From positions 124,001 through 188,000 of the forward strand of contig JAJPHD010000010.1 in NCBI GenBank assembly GCA_021325455.1: a DNA stretch of 64,000 bases, written 5' to 3'. A program made the translations under genes and the position numbers. Positions 46,329-55,552 of this stretch are shown here, in pieces (within the stretch, counting starts at the first letter, position 1; every line of letters begins with the position of its first letter). Source of the stretch: Actinomycetota bacterium (lineage in GTDB: Bacteria; Actinomycetota; Acidimicrobiia; Acidimicrobiales; JAJPHD01). The notes under the pieces were generated by a model. The model saw nothing but the letters and a program-made list of their open reading frames with translations, made no database searches and was not told where the DNA came from.

Positions 46329-47307
46329 GACGGCATCCTAGGTCTCGAACCGGTCCCCCGATCAGGGCCGAAAGCCCCTTCTCCCCCATGGCGCCGGTGC
46401 CCCTGCCGACCGATGGGGCGGGCGCGGGAGTGGCCGGCGGTGCCCCCGGAGCAAACACTGCTTCCAGGGCGCAGTCCACCTTCCGGCGGTGCGCCAGCAC
46501 CCACGGCGCGGAACCAAGAGCGTCAGCCACACCCCACCAGGCCGCCCCCCCACGGCCGGGGTCCTTGAGCAGGCTGGTGGCCCGGTGGCAGAGGGTCCGG
46601 GGAGAGTACCGCAGGCCGGCAGTGAGCAGATGGTTGCAGGCCAGGCGCCGGTGGCGTCCCCATATGTCACGGCGCGGCGAAGGGTGGTGGCGCACCACGG
46701 CATCGGGTTCGTAGACCAGCTTCCAGCCCGCCCCGGCCAGGTCCAAGGCCACCAGCTCCTCCTCTCCTCCTATGCCGAGGCAGGGCTCGAAGCCGCCCAC
46801 AGCCAGGAAGGCCGATCGGCGCACCACCGCCCCACAGGCCAGGAACCCGGTCACCCCGCGTGGCCCGGCCGGGTTCGGGCGAAACCGCTCGTCGAGGACG
46901 CCTGTCCCCATCAGCTGCGAGACTGGGTCCAGGGTCTCCGCCCCACCGACCAGCACCTTGGCGGCGACCAGACCCAGCTCATCATCGCTGTCGAGGCGAT
47001 CGGCGGCAACGGTGAGAGCCCCTGGATCCCACCAGGAGTCATCGTCACAGAACGCCACATAGGGAGTGGCCGCGGCCCGGGCCCCGATGGTGCGGGCCCC
47101 GGCCCCCTCGTTGGAAGGAAGGGCCAGCACCCGGACAGCAGGGAACAGGCGGCCGACCTGCTCGGGTGAGCCGTCGGCGGAACGGTTGTCCACCACCACG
47201 ACCGGAGGTGACTCGGGCAACCGGAGCAGCCGCTCGAGGGTCTCACAGAGCTGGGAGACACGGTTGGCAGTGGCGATCACCACGGTCACCCGGTCGTTCG
47301 TCGGCAT
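46309..47307 (-). CDS. Glycosyltransferase family 2
   Basis: A 332-residue GT-A enzyme: VTVVIATANRVSQLCETLERLL, VVVVDNRSADGS, YVAFCDDDSWWDPGAL (DxD metal site) and GGFEPCLGIGGEEELVALDLAGAGW. These match rhamnosyl/galactosyl-transferase-like GT2 proteins. ATG at 47307 is preceded by AGGAGGT. It diverges from the carbamoyltransferase, sharing an AT-richer intergenic region, and probably belongs to the same glycan pathway. No membrane helices. Confidence 0.88.
   Translation of the reverse strand: MPTNDRVTVVIATANRVSQLCETLERLLRLPESPPVVVVDNRSADGSPEQVGRLFPAVRVLALPSNEGAGARTIGARAAATPYVAFCDDDSWWDPGALTVAADRLDSDDELGLVAAKVLVGGAETLDPVSQLMGTGVLDERFRPNPAGPRGVTGFLACGAVVRRSAFLAVGGFEPCLGIGGEEELVALDLAGAGWKLVYEPDAVVRHHPSPRRDIWGRHRRLACNHLLTAGLRYSPRTLCHRATSLLKDPGRGGAAWWGVADALGSAPWVLAHRRKVDCALEAVFAPGAPPATPAPAPSVGRGTGAMGEKGLSALIGGPVRDLGCRHERRSR
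46365..46378. promoter_or_regulatory. DosR-like box 8 (frameshifted usp)
   Basis: Minus-strand GGGGCTTTCGGCCC, followed after 24 bases by TAGGAT (46335-46340) and, six bases on, the ATG at 46328. It lies within the 3' end of the glycosyltransferase gene, which is read in the same direction. An intact promoter before a frameshifted gene argues that the lesion is recent or artefactual. Confidence 0.55.
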
Positions 47308-47491
47308 TGCCACCTCCTACCCACTGCCTCGGCCCGGTGAAAAACAGCCTGCAGGTAGTTATCTGCAGGTGATTTCCTCCTGGGGAGCGGGTAAAGGTGG
47401 CGCCACGGTCGCCGTCGGGGATGAGCGGCCGTGGGACCGGAAGTGAGACCACCGCCTCTCTGAGGCTCACGACAGGCGCAAGGAGGACCGC
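47308..47491. promoter_or_regulatory. Divergent promoter region with tandem CTGCAGGT repeats
   Basis: The 184 bases between the GT2 and carbamoyltransferase genes contain an unusually AT-rich stretch at 47338-47376. Inside it CTGCAGGT occurs twice (47349-47356 and 47363-47370) with a 14-base period, and each contains the CTGCAG palindrome. This looks like an operator for the divergent glycan genes. AAGGAGG precedes the carbamoyltransferase GTG. No box of the DosR-like type occurs here. Confidence 0.5.
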
Positions 47492-49276
47492 GTGGCAGCG
47501 GTGCTTGGCATCAACGCGATCTTTCACGACCCCGCCGCCGCACTGGTCATCGACGGGGAGACGGTGGCCGCGGCCGAGGAGGAGCGCTTCAGCCGGATCA
47601 AGCACGGGAAGCGGGCCGTCCCCTTCTCGACGTGGGAGCTGCCGGAGCGGTCCATCAGCTGGTGCCTGGCCAGGGCCGGCATCGGCCCAGCCGACCTGGA
47701 CGTGGTCACCTATTCGTACGACCCCTGCCTGCTCGATCCGGCCCGTCCCTCCCGCTCGGACGACCGCCCCGGGCCGGCGCCGAGCGGGGGACGAGCCAGG
47801 GGAGGAGGTGCGGACCTCGTCACCGCCAACGACTGGGAGGCTCTGCGCACCTTGTATGTGGAACGGGCGCCGTCCTTCTTGGAATCGGCCTTCCCGGGCC
47901 TGGACGGATCCCGGATGCGCTACATCCAGCACCATGTCGCCCATGCCGCCTCGGCCTACCTGGCCGCCCCCTACAGGGACTCGGCCGTCCTCGTGCTCGA
48001 CGGGCGGGGCGAGGTCGGGTCCCACCTGGCCGGCCGGTCCCGCAACGGTCGGCTCGAGGTCCTCTTCTCCCAGGAGCTTCCCCACTCCCTGGGGCTGATG
48101 TACGAGGAGCTGACCATGCACCTGGGTTTCCAGCGCTCCTCCGACGAGTACAAGGTGATGGCCATGGCCTCCTACGGCCAGCCTGTCCACCTGCCATTGC
48201 TACGCCGGATGATCACCACCACCGGCGATGGCGGATTCCGTGTCGAGCCCATCCCCTGGGAAGACCTGGCCCCCTTCCGGAGGGCGGGCACTCCTTGGGC
48301 ATCGTCTCATGCCGATCTGGCCGCCAGCGTCCAGCGCCGCTTGGAGGAGGTCCTCCTCGATCTGGCCCGCTGGCTGCACGGGGCGACCGGGGAGGCCAGC
48401 CTGACCATGGCGGGCGGGGTGGCGCTCAACTGTGTGGCGAACTCCCGGCTGGTGGCCGAAGGCCCCTTCGAGCGCATCTGGGTGCAACCCGCCGCCGGCG
48501 ACGCTGGCACCGCTCTCGGTGGGGCACTCTACGCCTCCCACGAGGTAGGGGACCGGCCCGGCGCCTTCACCACGGCTGCCCTGGGCCGGGAGTGGTCCGA
48601 CGATGACCTCGAGGCCTGGCTGCTCGCGGCGGACGTCGCCTACGAAAGGCCGGCCGACCTCGCCGGCACGGTCGCCGACGTGCTGGCCGCCAATGGGGTG
48701 GTGGCCTGGTTCCAGGGCCGTAGCGAGTACGGGCCCCGGGCGCTCGGGCACCGCAGCCTGCTGGCCAATCCCGCCCATTCCGACAACCTCAACCGGATGA
48801 ACGCCATCAAGGGACGAGAGCAGTTCCGGCCCGTTGCCCCCATGGTCCTGGCCGAACGGGCGGCAGAGATCTTCGAGGGGCCCTTGCCCAGCCCCTACAT
48901 GCTCTTCACCCACCGGGTCCGGCCCGAGTGGCGCCAGAGGATCGCCGCCGCCGTGCACGTCGACGGCTCAGCACGGGCCCAGACCGTGGACGCCGCCTCT
49001 GAGCCGCTCGTGCACCGGCTTCTGCAGGCCGTCGAGGCGCGCACCGGGGTCCCGGTCCTCATCAACACCAGCCTCAACACCGCCGGCCGGCCGATGGTGG
49101 ACGACCCTCGCGACGCCCTCGAGCTCTTCGGATCCGCACCCGTCGACCTGCTCGCCATGGGGCCTTTCGTGGTCCGGCGCCGGCGCGCCCGGACGGGGTT
49201 CTCCTGGCAGCTCTCGGCGACTTCGCCGAGCGAGGTGGCCACCTCAGCGGCGTTGGCCCGCGGGCCACGGCCATGA
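47492..49276 (+). CDS. Carbamoyltransferase (NodU/CmcH family)
   Basis: A 594-residue enzyme. The N-terminal ASKHA/Kae1-like domain has VLGINAIFHDPAAALVIDG, EEERFSRIKHGKRAVPF, and HHVAHAASAYLAAPY (metal-binding histidines). The C-terminal YrdC-like part shows GRSEYGPRALGHRSLLANP and PVLINTSLNTAGRPMVDDP, diagnostic for O-carbamoyltransferases. It transfers carbamoyl phosphate-derived carbamoyl to a sugar or antibiotic hydroxyl. Here it probably modifies a heptose or related residue of the glycan made downstream. Ends overlapping the next gene (ATGA). Confidence 0.93.
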   Translation: MAAVLGINAIFHDPAAALVIDGETVAAAEEERFSRIKHGKRAVPFSTWELPERSISWCLARAGIGPADLDVVTYSYDPCLLDPARPSRSDDRPGPAPSGGRARGGGADLVTANDWEALRTLYVERAPSFLESAFPGLDGSRMRYIQHHVAHAASAYLAAPYRDSAVLVLDGRGEVGSHLAGRSRNGRLEVLFSQELPHSLGLMYEELTMHLGFQRSSDEYKVMAMASYGQPVHLPLLRRMITTTGDGGFRVEPIPWEDLAPFRRAGTPWASSHADLAASVQRRLEEVLLDLARWLHGATGEASLTMAGGVALNCVANSRLVAEGPFERIWVQPAAGDAGTALGGALYASHEVGDRPGAFTTAALGREWSDDDLEAWLLAADVAYERPADLAGTVADVLAANGVVAWFQGRSEYGPRALGHRSLLANPAHSDNLNRMNAIKGREQFRPVAPMVLAERAAEIFEGPLPSPYMLFTHRVRPEWRQRIAAAVHVDGSARAQTVDAASEPLVHRLLQAVEARTGVPVLINTSLNTAGRPMVDDPRDALELFGSAPVDLLAMGPFVVRRRRARTGFSWQLSATSPSEVATSAALARGPRP

Positions 49277-50880
49277 GCGGCACGGCGGACTACAGCGTGG
49301 TCGTGCCGACCGTCGGCCGCCCCTCTCTCGTGCGCCTACTCGAGGCACTGGCCTCCGGCTGCGGGCCCGCTCCCGTCGAGGTGGTCCTGGTCGACGACCG
49401 CTCCTCCCCCGAGGGGCCTCTCCCTGCTTCCCACCAGGACGGGCCGCTCCCGGTGCGAGCCATCCCTTTGGGCGGGCGGGGGCCAGCCGCGGCCCGCAAC
49501 CGGGGCTGGAAGGCGACCTCGTCGCCGTGGGTGGTGTTCCTCGACGACGACGTGGTCCCCACCCCCGAGTGGAAGGCCGACCTCGCCGCCGACCTGGCCG
49601 GCCTGCCCTGGGAGGTGGGCGGCAGCCAGGGTCGCATCCGGGTCCCGCTCCCGGAGGGCCGCCGCCCGACCGACTGGGAGCGCAACACGGCGGGGCTGAT
49701 GACGGCCCGGTGGGCAACCGCCGACCTGGCCTACCGGCGGGAGGTGCTCGAGGAGGTGGGCGGCTTCGACGAGCGCTTCCCGCGGGCCTTCCGTGAAGAT
49801 GCCGACCTCGGGCTGCGGGTCGGTGAGGCTGGCTACCTCATAGTGCAGGGCTCACGCCGGACCGTCCACCCTGTCCGCCCTGCGGGCCGCTGGGTCAGCA
49901 TCAGGGCCCAGGCCGGCAACGCCGACGACGTGCTGATGGCGGCCCGTCACGGCCCTTGGTGGCGGCAGGCAGCCGGTGCCGAGCCGGGCCGCAACGGCCG
50001 GCACCTGCTGACCACCTACGCTGCCGGCCTCACAGTGGCCGCCCTGGCGGGCAGGCACCGGCGAACCGCCTCCGGGGCGGCCCTCGGCTGGCTGGCCCTG
50101 ACCGCCGCCTTCACGCTCTCCAGAACCGCCCCGGGACCACGGACCGCTGACGAGATCCTCATCATGGCGGTCAGCTCCGCGGTCATCCCCCCCGCCGCCG
50201 TCGCCCACCGCCTCCGCGGCCGGTGGCTCCTCCCCGCCCATCTCCGGGACACCGAGCGGGCCCCGCTGGGCCGGCCCCGCAGCCCTCTCGCCCTCCAGCC
50301 ACCCCCTGTCCTGTCCCGCCCGGGGATGCGACCCCGGGGGGCGAAGGTCGACCCGCGCTGGGCGCCGGCCGCCGTGCTGTTCGACCGGGATGGGACCCTG
50401 ATCGAGGACCTCCCCGGCAACACCGACCCTGACCGGGTCACCCTGATGCCTGGCGCCCGGGCTGCGGTCCGCCGGGCCCGGTCGGCAGGCCTGGCCGTGG
50501 GGGTGGTCACCAACCAGAGCGCCGTCGGGCGCGGCAGGGCGACCCTGAAGCAGGTGCAGGCCGTGAACCGGCGCCTCGACGAGCTGCTCGGCCCCTTCGA
50601 CACCTGGCAGGTCTGCCCGCATGCCCCGGCCGACGGATGCGGATGCCGCAAGCCGGCCCCGGGGCTGGTCAAGGCCGCCGCGGCCGCCCTCGGCCTCGAC
50701 CCGGGCCTCTGCGTGGTGATCGGTGACATCGGCTCTGACGTCGAGGCGGCCACCGCCGCTGGAGCCCGCGGCGTCCTCGTCCCTACGCGCGCCACCCGCC
50801 CGAGGGAGGTGGTCGCCGCCCCCGTCGTCGCCGCCAACGTCGGCCGAGCGGTTGATCTGGTCCTGGCGAGGATGTGTTGA
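49273..50880 (+). CDS. Fusion of GT2 glycosyltransferase and HAD heptose-bisphosphate phosphatase (GmhB-like)
   Basis: A 535-residue two-domain protein. Residues about 1-230 are a GT2 domain (VVVPTVGRPSLVRLLEAL, VLVDDRSS, WVVFLDDDVVPTPEW, FPRAFREDADLGLRV). Residues about 365-535 are a HAD-IIIA phosphatase with VLFDRDGTLIEDLP (nucleophile Asp about 369) and VTNQSAVGRG. The zinc-type loop CPHAPADGCGCRKPAPGLVKAAA and VIGDIGSDVEAA follow, like GmhB, which removes the 7-phosphate of heptose-1,7-bisphosphate. The fusion couples precursor synthesis with transfer. Confidence 0.9.
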   Translation: MSGTADYSVVVPTVGRPSLVRLLEALASGCGPAPVEVVLVDDRSSPEGPLPASHQDGPLPVRAIPLGGRGPAAARNRGWKATSSPWVVFLDDDVVPTPEWKADLAADLAGLPWEVGGSQGRIRVPLPEGRRPTDWERNTAGLMTARWATADLAYRREVLEEVGGFDERFPRAFREDADLGLRVGEAGYLIVQGSRRTVHPVRPAGRWVSIRAQAGNADDVLMAARHGPWWRQAAGAEPGRNGRHLLTTYAAGLTVAALAGRHRRTASGAALGWLALTAAFTLSRTAPGPRTADEILIMAVSSAVIPPAAVAHRLRGRWLLPAHLRDTERAPLGRPRSPLALQPPPVLSRPGMRPRGAKVDPRWAPAAVLFDRDGTLIEDLPGNTDPDRVTLMPGARAAVRRARSAGLAVGVVTNQSAVGRGRATLKQVQAVNRRLDELLGPFDTWQVCPHAPADGCGCRKPAPGLVKAAAAALGLDPGLCVVIGDIGSDVEAATAAGARGVLVPTRATRPREVVAAPVVAANVGRAVDLVLARMC

Positions 50881-51971
50881 CCCATACCCTGGTCGCCCGG
50901 CTGGACCGCCTCGGCGATGTCCTCCTCTCCGGCCCCCTCGTGCGAGCCGTCGCCTACAGCAGCGACGAGGTCACCTACCTGGCGTCTCCCTCGGGAGCGG
51001 CGGCCGCCCGGTTGCTGCCGGGGGTCGACCGGGTCGTGGTCCACGACGCCGGCTGGATCGCCAACCCCCCCTCCCCGGTCACCCGAGCCTCGGTGGACGC
51101 CCTCGTGGGCCTGCTCGCACAGCTGCGGGTCGACACCGCCGTGGTGCTGACCTCCTTCCATCAAAGCCCGCTCCCCCTGGCAATGGTGGGGCGCATGGCC
51201 GGCATCAGCCGGATCGGTGCTGTCAGCGTGGACTACCCGGGATCCCTCCTCGACGTGCGCCATCTCGTCGACGACGACGTGCACGAGGTGGTCCGGGCCC
51301 TTTCCCTCGGTGAGGCCATGGGCTACCACTTGCCGCCCGGCGACAACGGCGCCCTCCGGGTGGCGGTGGGTCCCCCAGGGCTCGAGGACCGTCCGGTTGT
51401 GCCCGGTCTTGCCGGCGGCCAGTACGTGGTGGTCCACCCGGGAGTGTCGGTTGCCGCCCGGTCCTGGCCCGCCGAGCGCTACGCGGAGACCGTGGGGCTA
51501 CTTGCAGCGAGAGGCTGGCCCGTGGTGGTCACGGGCGGCCCCGGCGAGCAGGCGCTCACCGCCAGGGTCGCCGGCCGTCGGGGACTGGACATGGGGGGCC
51601 AGTTCGATCTCGCCGGTCTGGCCCGCACCCTCGCCGGAGCGGCAGCGGTGGTCGTAGGCAACACCGGACCGGCCCATCTGGCCGCAGCAGTAAGGACCCC
51701 GGTGGTCAGCCTCTACGCCCCTACAGTCCCTGCCGTCCGGTGGCGGCCCTGGATGGTGCCCCACGTGCTGCTCGGCGACCAGGACATCGCGTGCGCCGGC
51801 TGCCGGGCCCGGCAGTGCCCAGTCGCTGGACACCCGTGTCTGGACGGGGTCGAGCCCGACGAGGTCGCAGACGCCCTCAGCCTGCTCGCCTCCCCTGCCC
51901 CCCCGGCGGCCCCAGGGGGGCTCCCGGTGGGCGCGCCGCCACACGCCACCTCCGTCGAGGTCGGGTCCTGA
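50874..51971 (+). CDS. Glycosyltransferase family 9 (heptosyltransferase-like) A
   Basis: A 365-residue GT9 protein related to ADP-heptose:LPS heptosyltransferases. It has ARLDRLGDVLLSGPLVRAV at the N-terminus, VVVHPGVSVAARSWPAERYAE, and GNTGPAHLAAAVRTPVVSLYAP, the nucleotide-sugar-binding signature. Cysteine-rich end: CAGCRARQCPVAGHPCLDGV. The GTG start overlaps the fusion gene. The acceptor is unknown. Confidence 0.88.
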   Translation: MLTHTLVARLDRLGDVLLSGPLVRAVAYSSDEVTYLASPSGAAAARLLPGVDRVVVHDAGWIANPPSPVTRASVDALVGLLAQLRVDTAVVLTSFHQSPLPLAMVGRMAGISRIGAVSVDYPGSLLDVRHLVDDDVHEVVRALSLGEAMGYHLPPGDNGALRVAVGPPGLEDRPVVPGLAGGQYVVVHPGVSVAARSWPAERYAETVGLLAARGWPVVVTGGPGEQALTARVAGRRGLDMGGQFDLAGLARTLAGAAAVVVGNTGPAHLAAAVRTPVVSLYAPTVPAVRWRPWMVPHVLLGDQDIACAGCRARQCPVAGHPCLDGVEPDEVADALSLLASPAPPAAPGGLPVGAPPHATSVEVGS

Positions 51972-52903
51972 TGAGGATCCTGCTCTGGCACGTGCACGGC
52001 TCGTGGACCACCAGCCTCGTGCAGGGAGCGCACACCTTCCTGGTCCCGGTGCTCCCGGGGAGGGGCCCGGACGGGCTCGGCCGGGCTGCCACCTGGGACT
52101 GGCCCGCCAGCGTGGAGGAGGTGACCCCGGACCAGGCGGCCGGCACCGACATCGACATTGTCATCCTGCAGCGCCCGACAGAGCTCGCCAGCCTGGCCGA
52201 GAGGTGGACCCGCCGACGGCCGGGGCGGGACGTTCCCGCCGTGTACGTGGAGCACAACACGCCCGAGGGACCGGTAGCCGGCGCCGTCCATCCGGCCGCC
52301 GGCCGCCCCGACATCACCGTGGTCCACGTCACCCACTTCAACCAGCTGTTCTGGGACACCGGGCGGGCCCCCAGCACCGTGATCGAGCACGGGGTCGTCG
52401 ATCCCGGGCACCGCTACCGGGGGACCCTCCCCCACGCCGCCGTCGTGATCAACGACCCGGTGTCCCGGGGCAGGGTGACGGGGACCGATCTGCTGGCCGC
52501 CTTCCGGACCGTCGGCCGCTGTGACCTGTTCGGGATGCGCTCCGAGCCGCTGGGCGGCCAGGACCTGCCCCAGAGCCAGCTGCACGGTGCCATGGCCGAG
52601 CGGCGCCTATACCTGCACCTGAACCGCTGGACGTCCCTCGGCCTCAGCCTCATCGAGGCCATGCACCTCGGGATGCCGGTGGTGGCCGTCGAGGCCACCG
52701 CCATCAGGGAAGCCGTCCCCGACGACGCCGGGATCGTCTCCACCCGGGTCTCCGCCCTCCGCTCGGGCATGCGGCGCCTGCTCAGCGACCCAGACGAGGC
52801 AGCCGCCCTTGGCCGCCGGGCCCGGCAGGTCGCCCTGGAGCGGTTCGGGCTCGAGAGGTTCCTCGAAGACTGGGACCGGCTCCTCGAACGAGTAGCGGCA
52901 TGA
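51971..52903 (+). CDS. Glycosyltransferase family 4-like protein
   Basis: A 310-residue GT-B protein. MRILLWHVHGSWTTSLVQGAH and YVEHNTPEGP lie in the N-terminal domain. In the C-terminal domain LHLNRWTSLGLSLIEAMHLGMPVVAVEAT is the donor-binding E-x7-E region. It is shorter than most GT4 enzymes. ATG overlaps the GT9 stop (TGATG). A homologous second GT4 follows. Confidence 0.83.
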   Translation: MRILLWHVHGSWTTSLVQGAHTFLVPVLPGRGPDGLGRAATWDWPASVEEVTPDQAAGTDIDIVILQRPTELASLAERWTRRRPGRDVPAVYVEHNTPEGPVAGAVHPAAGRPDITVVHVTHFNQLFWDTGRAPSTVIEHGVVDPGHRYRGTLPHAAVVINDPVSRGRVTGTDLLAAFRTVGRCDLFGMRSEPLGGQDLPQSQLHGAMAERRLYLHLNRWTSLGLSLIEAMHLGMPVVAVEATAIREAVPDDAGIVSTRVSALRSGMRRLLSDPDEAAALGRRARQVALERFGLERFLEDWDRLLERVAA

Positions 52904-52919
52904 GGAAAGGCGAGCGCCG

Positions 52920-54143
52920 ATGAAAGTGGCAATGGTCTCCGAGCACGCCAGCCCCTTGGCCGTTGTCGGCGGGGCGGACGCTGGAGGGCAGAACGTGCAC
53001 GTGGCCGCCCTGGCCGCCGAGCTGGTCCGCCAGGGTCACCGGGTCGTGGTGCACACCCGCCGCGACGACCCGGGGCTGCCTCCCCGGGTACTGGGCGGCG
53101 GGGGGGCGTTGGTCGACCACGTCGACGCCGGGCCCCCCGTGCCCGTCCCCAAGGACGAGCTGCGACCCTACATGGACGACTTCGCCGCCGTCCTGGCCCA
53201 GCGATGGCGGCGAGACCCGCCTGACATAGTCCACGCCCACTTCTGGATGTCGGCCCTGGCGTCGGTCCGAGCCGCACAGCCTCTCGGCATCCCGGTCGTG
53301 GTCACCTTCCACGCCCTGGGAACGGTGAAGCAGCGCCACCAAGGGGAGGCGGACACCAGCCCCCCCGACCGGCTCGACGTGGAGCGGTGGCTGCTCGGGA
53401 AGGTCGACCGGGTCATAGCCACCTGCTGGGACGAGGTTGCCGAGCTGGACCGGTTCGGACCGCCCGCCAAGGGGGCCACGGTAATCCCCTGCGGGGTGGA
53501 CCTGGCCCTGTTCCGTCCCGACGGCCCCGCCGATGCCCGCCGGGCAGGGCACCGGGTCGTGGTGGTCGGCCGGCTCGTCGAACGCAAGGGCGTGGCCGAC
53601 GTCATCAAGGCCCTGACCTGGCTACCAGACACCGAGCTGCTGATCGCCGGCGGCCCCGGACGTGACGAGTTGCACGGCGACCCTGACGTGCTCCGCCTGA
53701 TGGCCGCGGCCGAGGGCTGCGGGGTCAGCCAGCGCGTCCGGTTCCTCGGGCGGGTCTGCAGGTCCGAGCTTCCCCAGCTGCTGCGTTCGGCCGATGCGGT
53801 GGTCAACGTGCCCTACTACGAGCCCTTCGGGATGGTTCCCCTGGAGGCGATGGCATGCGGGGTGCCCCCCGTCGTGTCGGCGGTCGGTGGCCTGCGGGAG
53901 TCGGTCGTCGACGGCGAGACCGGCTTGCACGTGCCACCAGGCGAACCACGCCGCCTCGCCGACACCTTGGGAGCCCTGTTCGCCGATCCCGCCCTGGCCC
54001 GCCGATTGGGAGAGGCCGGAGCTCGCCGGGCGGGGGCGGTGTACGGATGGCCGCGGGTGGCGGCCCGGACGGCCGCCGTCTACCAGCAGGTGGTGGACGA
54101 GCCCGACCGGGCCCGTTCGCTGACCGGAGCCGGTGGGCGATGA
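52920..54143 (+). CDS. Glycosyltransferase family 4
   Basis: A 407-residue GT-B enzyme: MVSEHASPLAVVGGADAGGQNVHVAALA (nucleotide-sugar G-G-x-G loop), PDIVHAHFWMSALAS, VIPCGVDLALFRP, VVVVGRLVERKGVADVIKAL and YYEPFGMVPLEAMACGVPPVVSAVGG (E-x7-E). Resembles sucrose-phosphate/mannosyltransferase-like GT4 proteins. ATG is preceded by AGGAAAGGCGAG. It overlaps hldE by four bases. Confidence 0.91.
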   Translation: MKVAMVSEHASPLAVVGGADAGGQNVHVAALAAELVRQGHRVVVHTRRDDPGLPPRVLGGGGALVDHVDAGPPVPVPKDELRPYMDDFAAVLAQRWRRDPPDIVHAHFWMSALASVRAAQPLGIPVVVTFHALGTVKQRHQGEADTSPPDRLDVERWLLGKVDRVIATCWDEVAELDRFGPPAKGATVIPCGVDLALFRPDGPADARRAGHRVVVVGRLVERKGVADVIKALTWLPDTELLIAGGPGRDELHGDPDVLRLMAAAEGCGVSQRVRFLGRVCRSELPQLLRSADAVVNVPYYEPFGMVPLEAMACGVPPVVSAVGGLRESVVDGETGLHVPPGEPRRLADTLGALFADPALARRLGEAGARRAGAVYGWPRVAARTAAVYQQVVDEPDRARSLTGAGGR

Positions 54144-55552
54144 CTCCGCCGCCCGAGGGGATCCTGGTGCTCGGCGACTCCCTCCTCGACCGCGACGTCG
54201 AGGGCCACGCCGGGCGCTTGAGCCCCGACGCCCCGGTACCGGTCCTCGACGAGCAGGCCTGCTGGGCCCGGCCCGGGGGGGCGGCACTGACGGCCGCCCT
54301 CGCCGCCCTGGAGGGCGACCCGGTCACCTTGGTGACCTCCATCGGGGATGATGAGGCTGGAGAGGAGCTGCGTGCCCTTCTCGACGGGTTCGGGATCGAG
54401 CTGATCAGCGTGACGGGGGGGCCGACACCAGAGAAGATCCGCTTCCTGGCGGACGGCCGACCGCTGCTCCGGGTGGACCGGGGATCTCCGCCCACCCCGG
54501 TCGGGGCCCTCCCCCCGGACGCCGTCAGCGCCGTCCATGGCGCCGGCGTGGTCGTCGTCTCCGACTACGGCCGCGGCCTCACCGGCAACGCCACCGTGCG
54601 CTCGGCGCTGCAGCATCGCCTTCGGCCCACGGTCTGGGACCCACATCCCCGCGGCTGCGAGCCGGTCCCCGGGGCGACGCTGGTGACGCCGAACCTGGCC
54701 GAGCTCCGGACGGCTTTCCTGAGCCCGGCCCCCTCACCGCCCGGGGCCGGGAGCGGTCGACCTCACGTAGCCCTGCGGGCCGTAGCCGAGGCCACGGCTG
54801 CCGCCCGGCAGGCCTGGAGGGTCCAAGCCGTGGCCACGACTCTGGGCCCAGGCGGTGCCCTGCTCGTGGCCGGGGACGGGCCGCCGCTCGCAGTGCCGGC
54901 CGAGGCAGTCACTGGTGGCGACCCATGCGGGGCCGGAGACCGCTTCGTGGCTGCCGTTGCCTCCTTCCTGCTGCGTGGGGGCCTCCTCAGCGAGGCGGTC
55001 ACCAGCGCCGTGGCGTCCGCCAGCCGGTTCGTTGCCGCTGGGGGGGCCGGCGCCCTGGGAGCGCACAACCGATCCCGGGAGGCCTCCGGGCCCGACCGGG
55101 TCGGGGCCGAGGATCTCGCCCGGCGGGTCCGGCACCGAGGAGGGACCGTCGTGGTGGCTGGCGGCTGCTTCGACCTGCTCCATGCCGGCCACGTCTCGCT
55201 CCTGGAGTCGGCCCGCAGGCTCGGGGACTGCCTCATCGTTGCCATCAACTCCGACGATTCCGTTCGCCGGCTCAAGGGCGAGGGGCGCCCGGTCGTGACC
55301 CAGTCCGACCGGTCCGCCCTGCTCGCCGCCCTGGCCTGCGTCGACGCCGTCGTGGTGTTCGACGACGACTCTCCCATCGAGCTGCTCAAGCGGATCCGGC
55401 CCGACGTCTTCGTCAAGGGGGGGGACTACTCCTCAGGGCCGCTGCCCGAGGCGGCGGTGCTCGCTGCCTGGGGCGGCCAAGCCGTCACCGTCCCCTACCT
55501 GTCCGGGCGATCGACCTCGGGGTTGCTGCGACTGGCCTCGGGGGTCCCGTGA
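54140..55552 (+). CDS. hldE: Bifunctional heptose 7-phosphate kinase / heptose 1-phosphate adenylyltransferase
   Basis: A 470-residue fusion in the standard HldE order. The N-terminal PfkB-type kinase has VLGDSLLDRDVEGHAGRLSPDAPVPV and GGDPCGAGDRFVAAVASFLL (catalytic Asp about 268). The C-terminal nucleotidyltransferase has VVAGGCFDLLHAGHVSLLESARRLGD (HxGH) and GRPVVTQSDRSALLAAL. Together they make ADP-D-glycero-beta-D-manno-heptose from heptose 7-phosphate with GmhB. No HldD epimerase is present in the window, so the D,D-heptose form may be used. Confidence 0.93.
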   Translation: MTPPPEGILVLGDSLLDRDVEGHAGRLSPDAPVPVLDEQACWARPGGAALTAALAALEGDPVTLVTSIGDDEAGEELRALLDGFGIELISVTGGPTPEKIRFLADGRPLLRVDRGSPPTPVGALPPDAVSAVHGAGVVVVSDYGRGLTGNATVRSALQHRLRPTVWDPHPRGCEPVPGATLVTPNLAELRTAFLSPAPSPPGAGSGRPHVALRAVAEATAAARQAWRVQAVATTLGPGGALLVAGDGPPLAVPAEAVTGGDPCGAGDRFVAAVASFLLRGGLLSEAVTSAVASASRFVAAGGAGALGAHNRSREASGPDRVGAEDLARRVRHRGGTVVVAGGCFDLLHAGHVSLLESARRLGDCLIVAINSDDSVRRLKGEGRPVVTQSDRSALLAALACVDAVVVFDDDSPIELLKRIRPDVFVKGGDYSSGPLPEAAVLAAWGGQAVTVPYLSGRSTSGLLRLASGVP

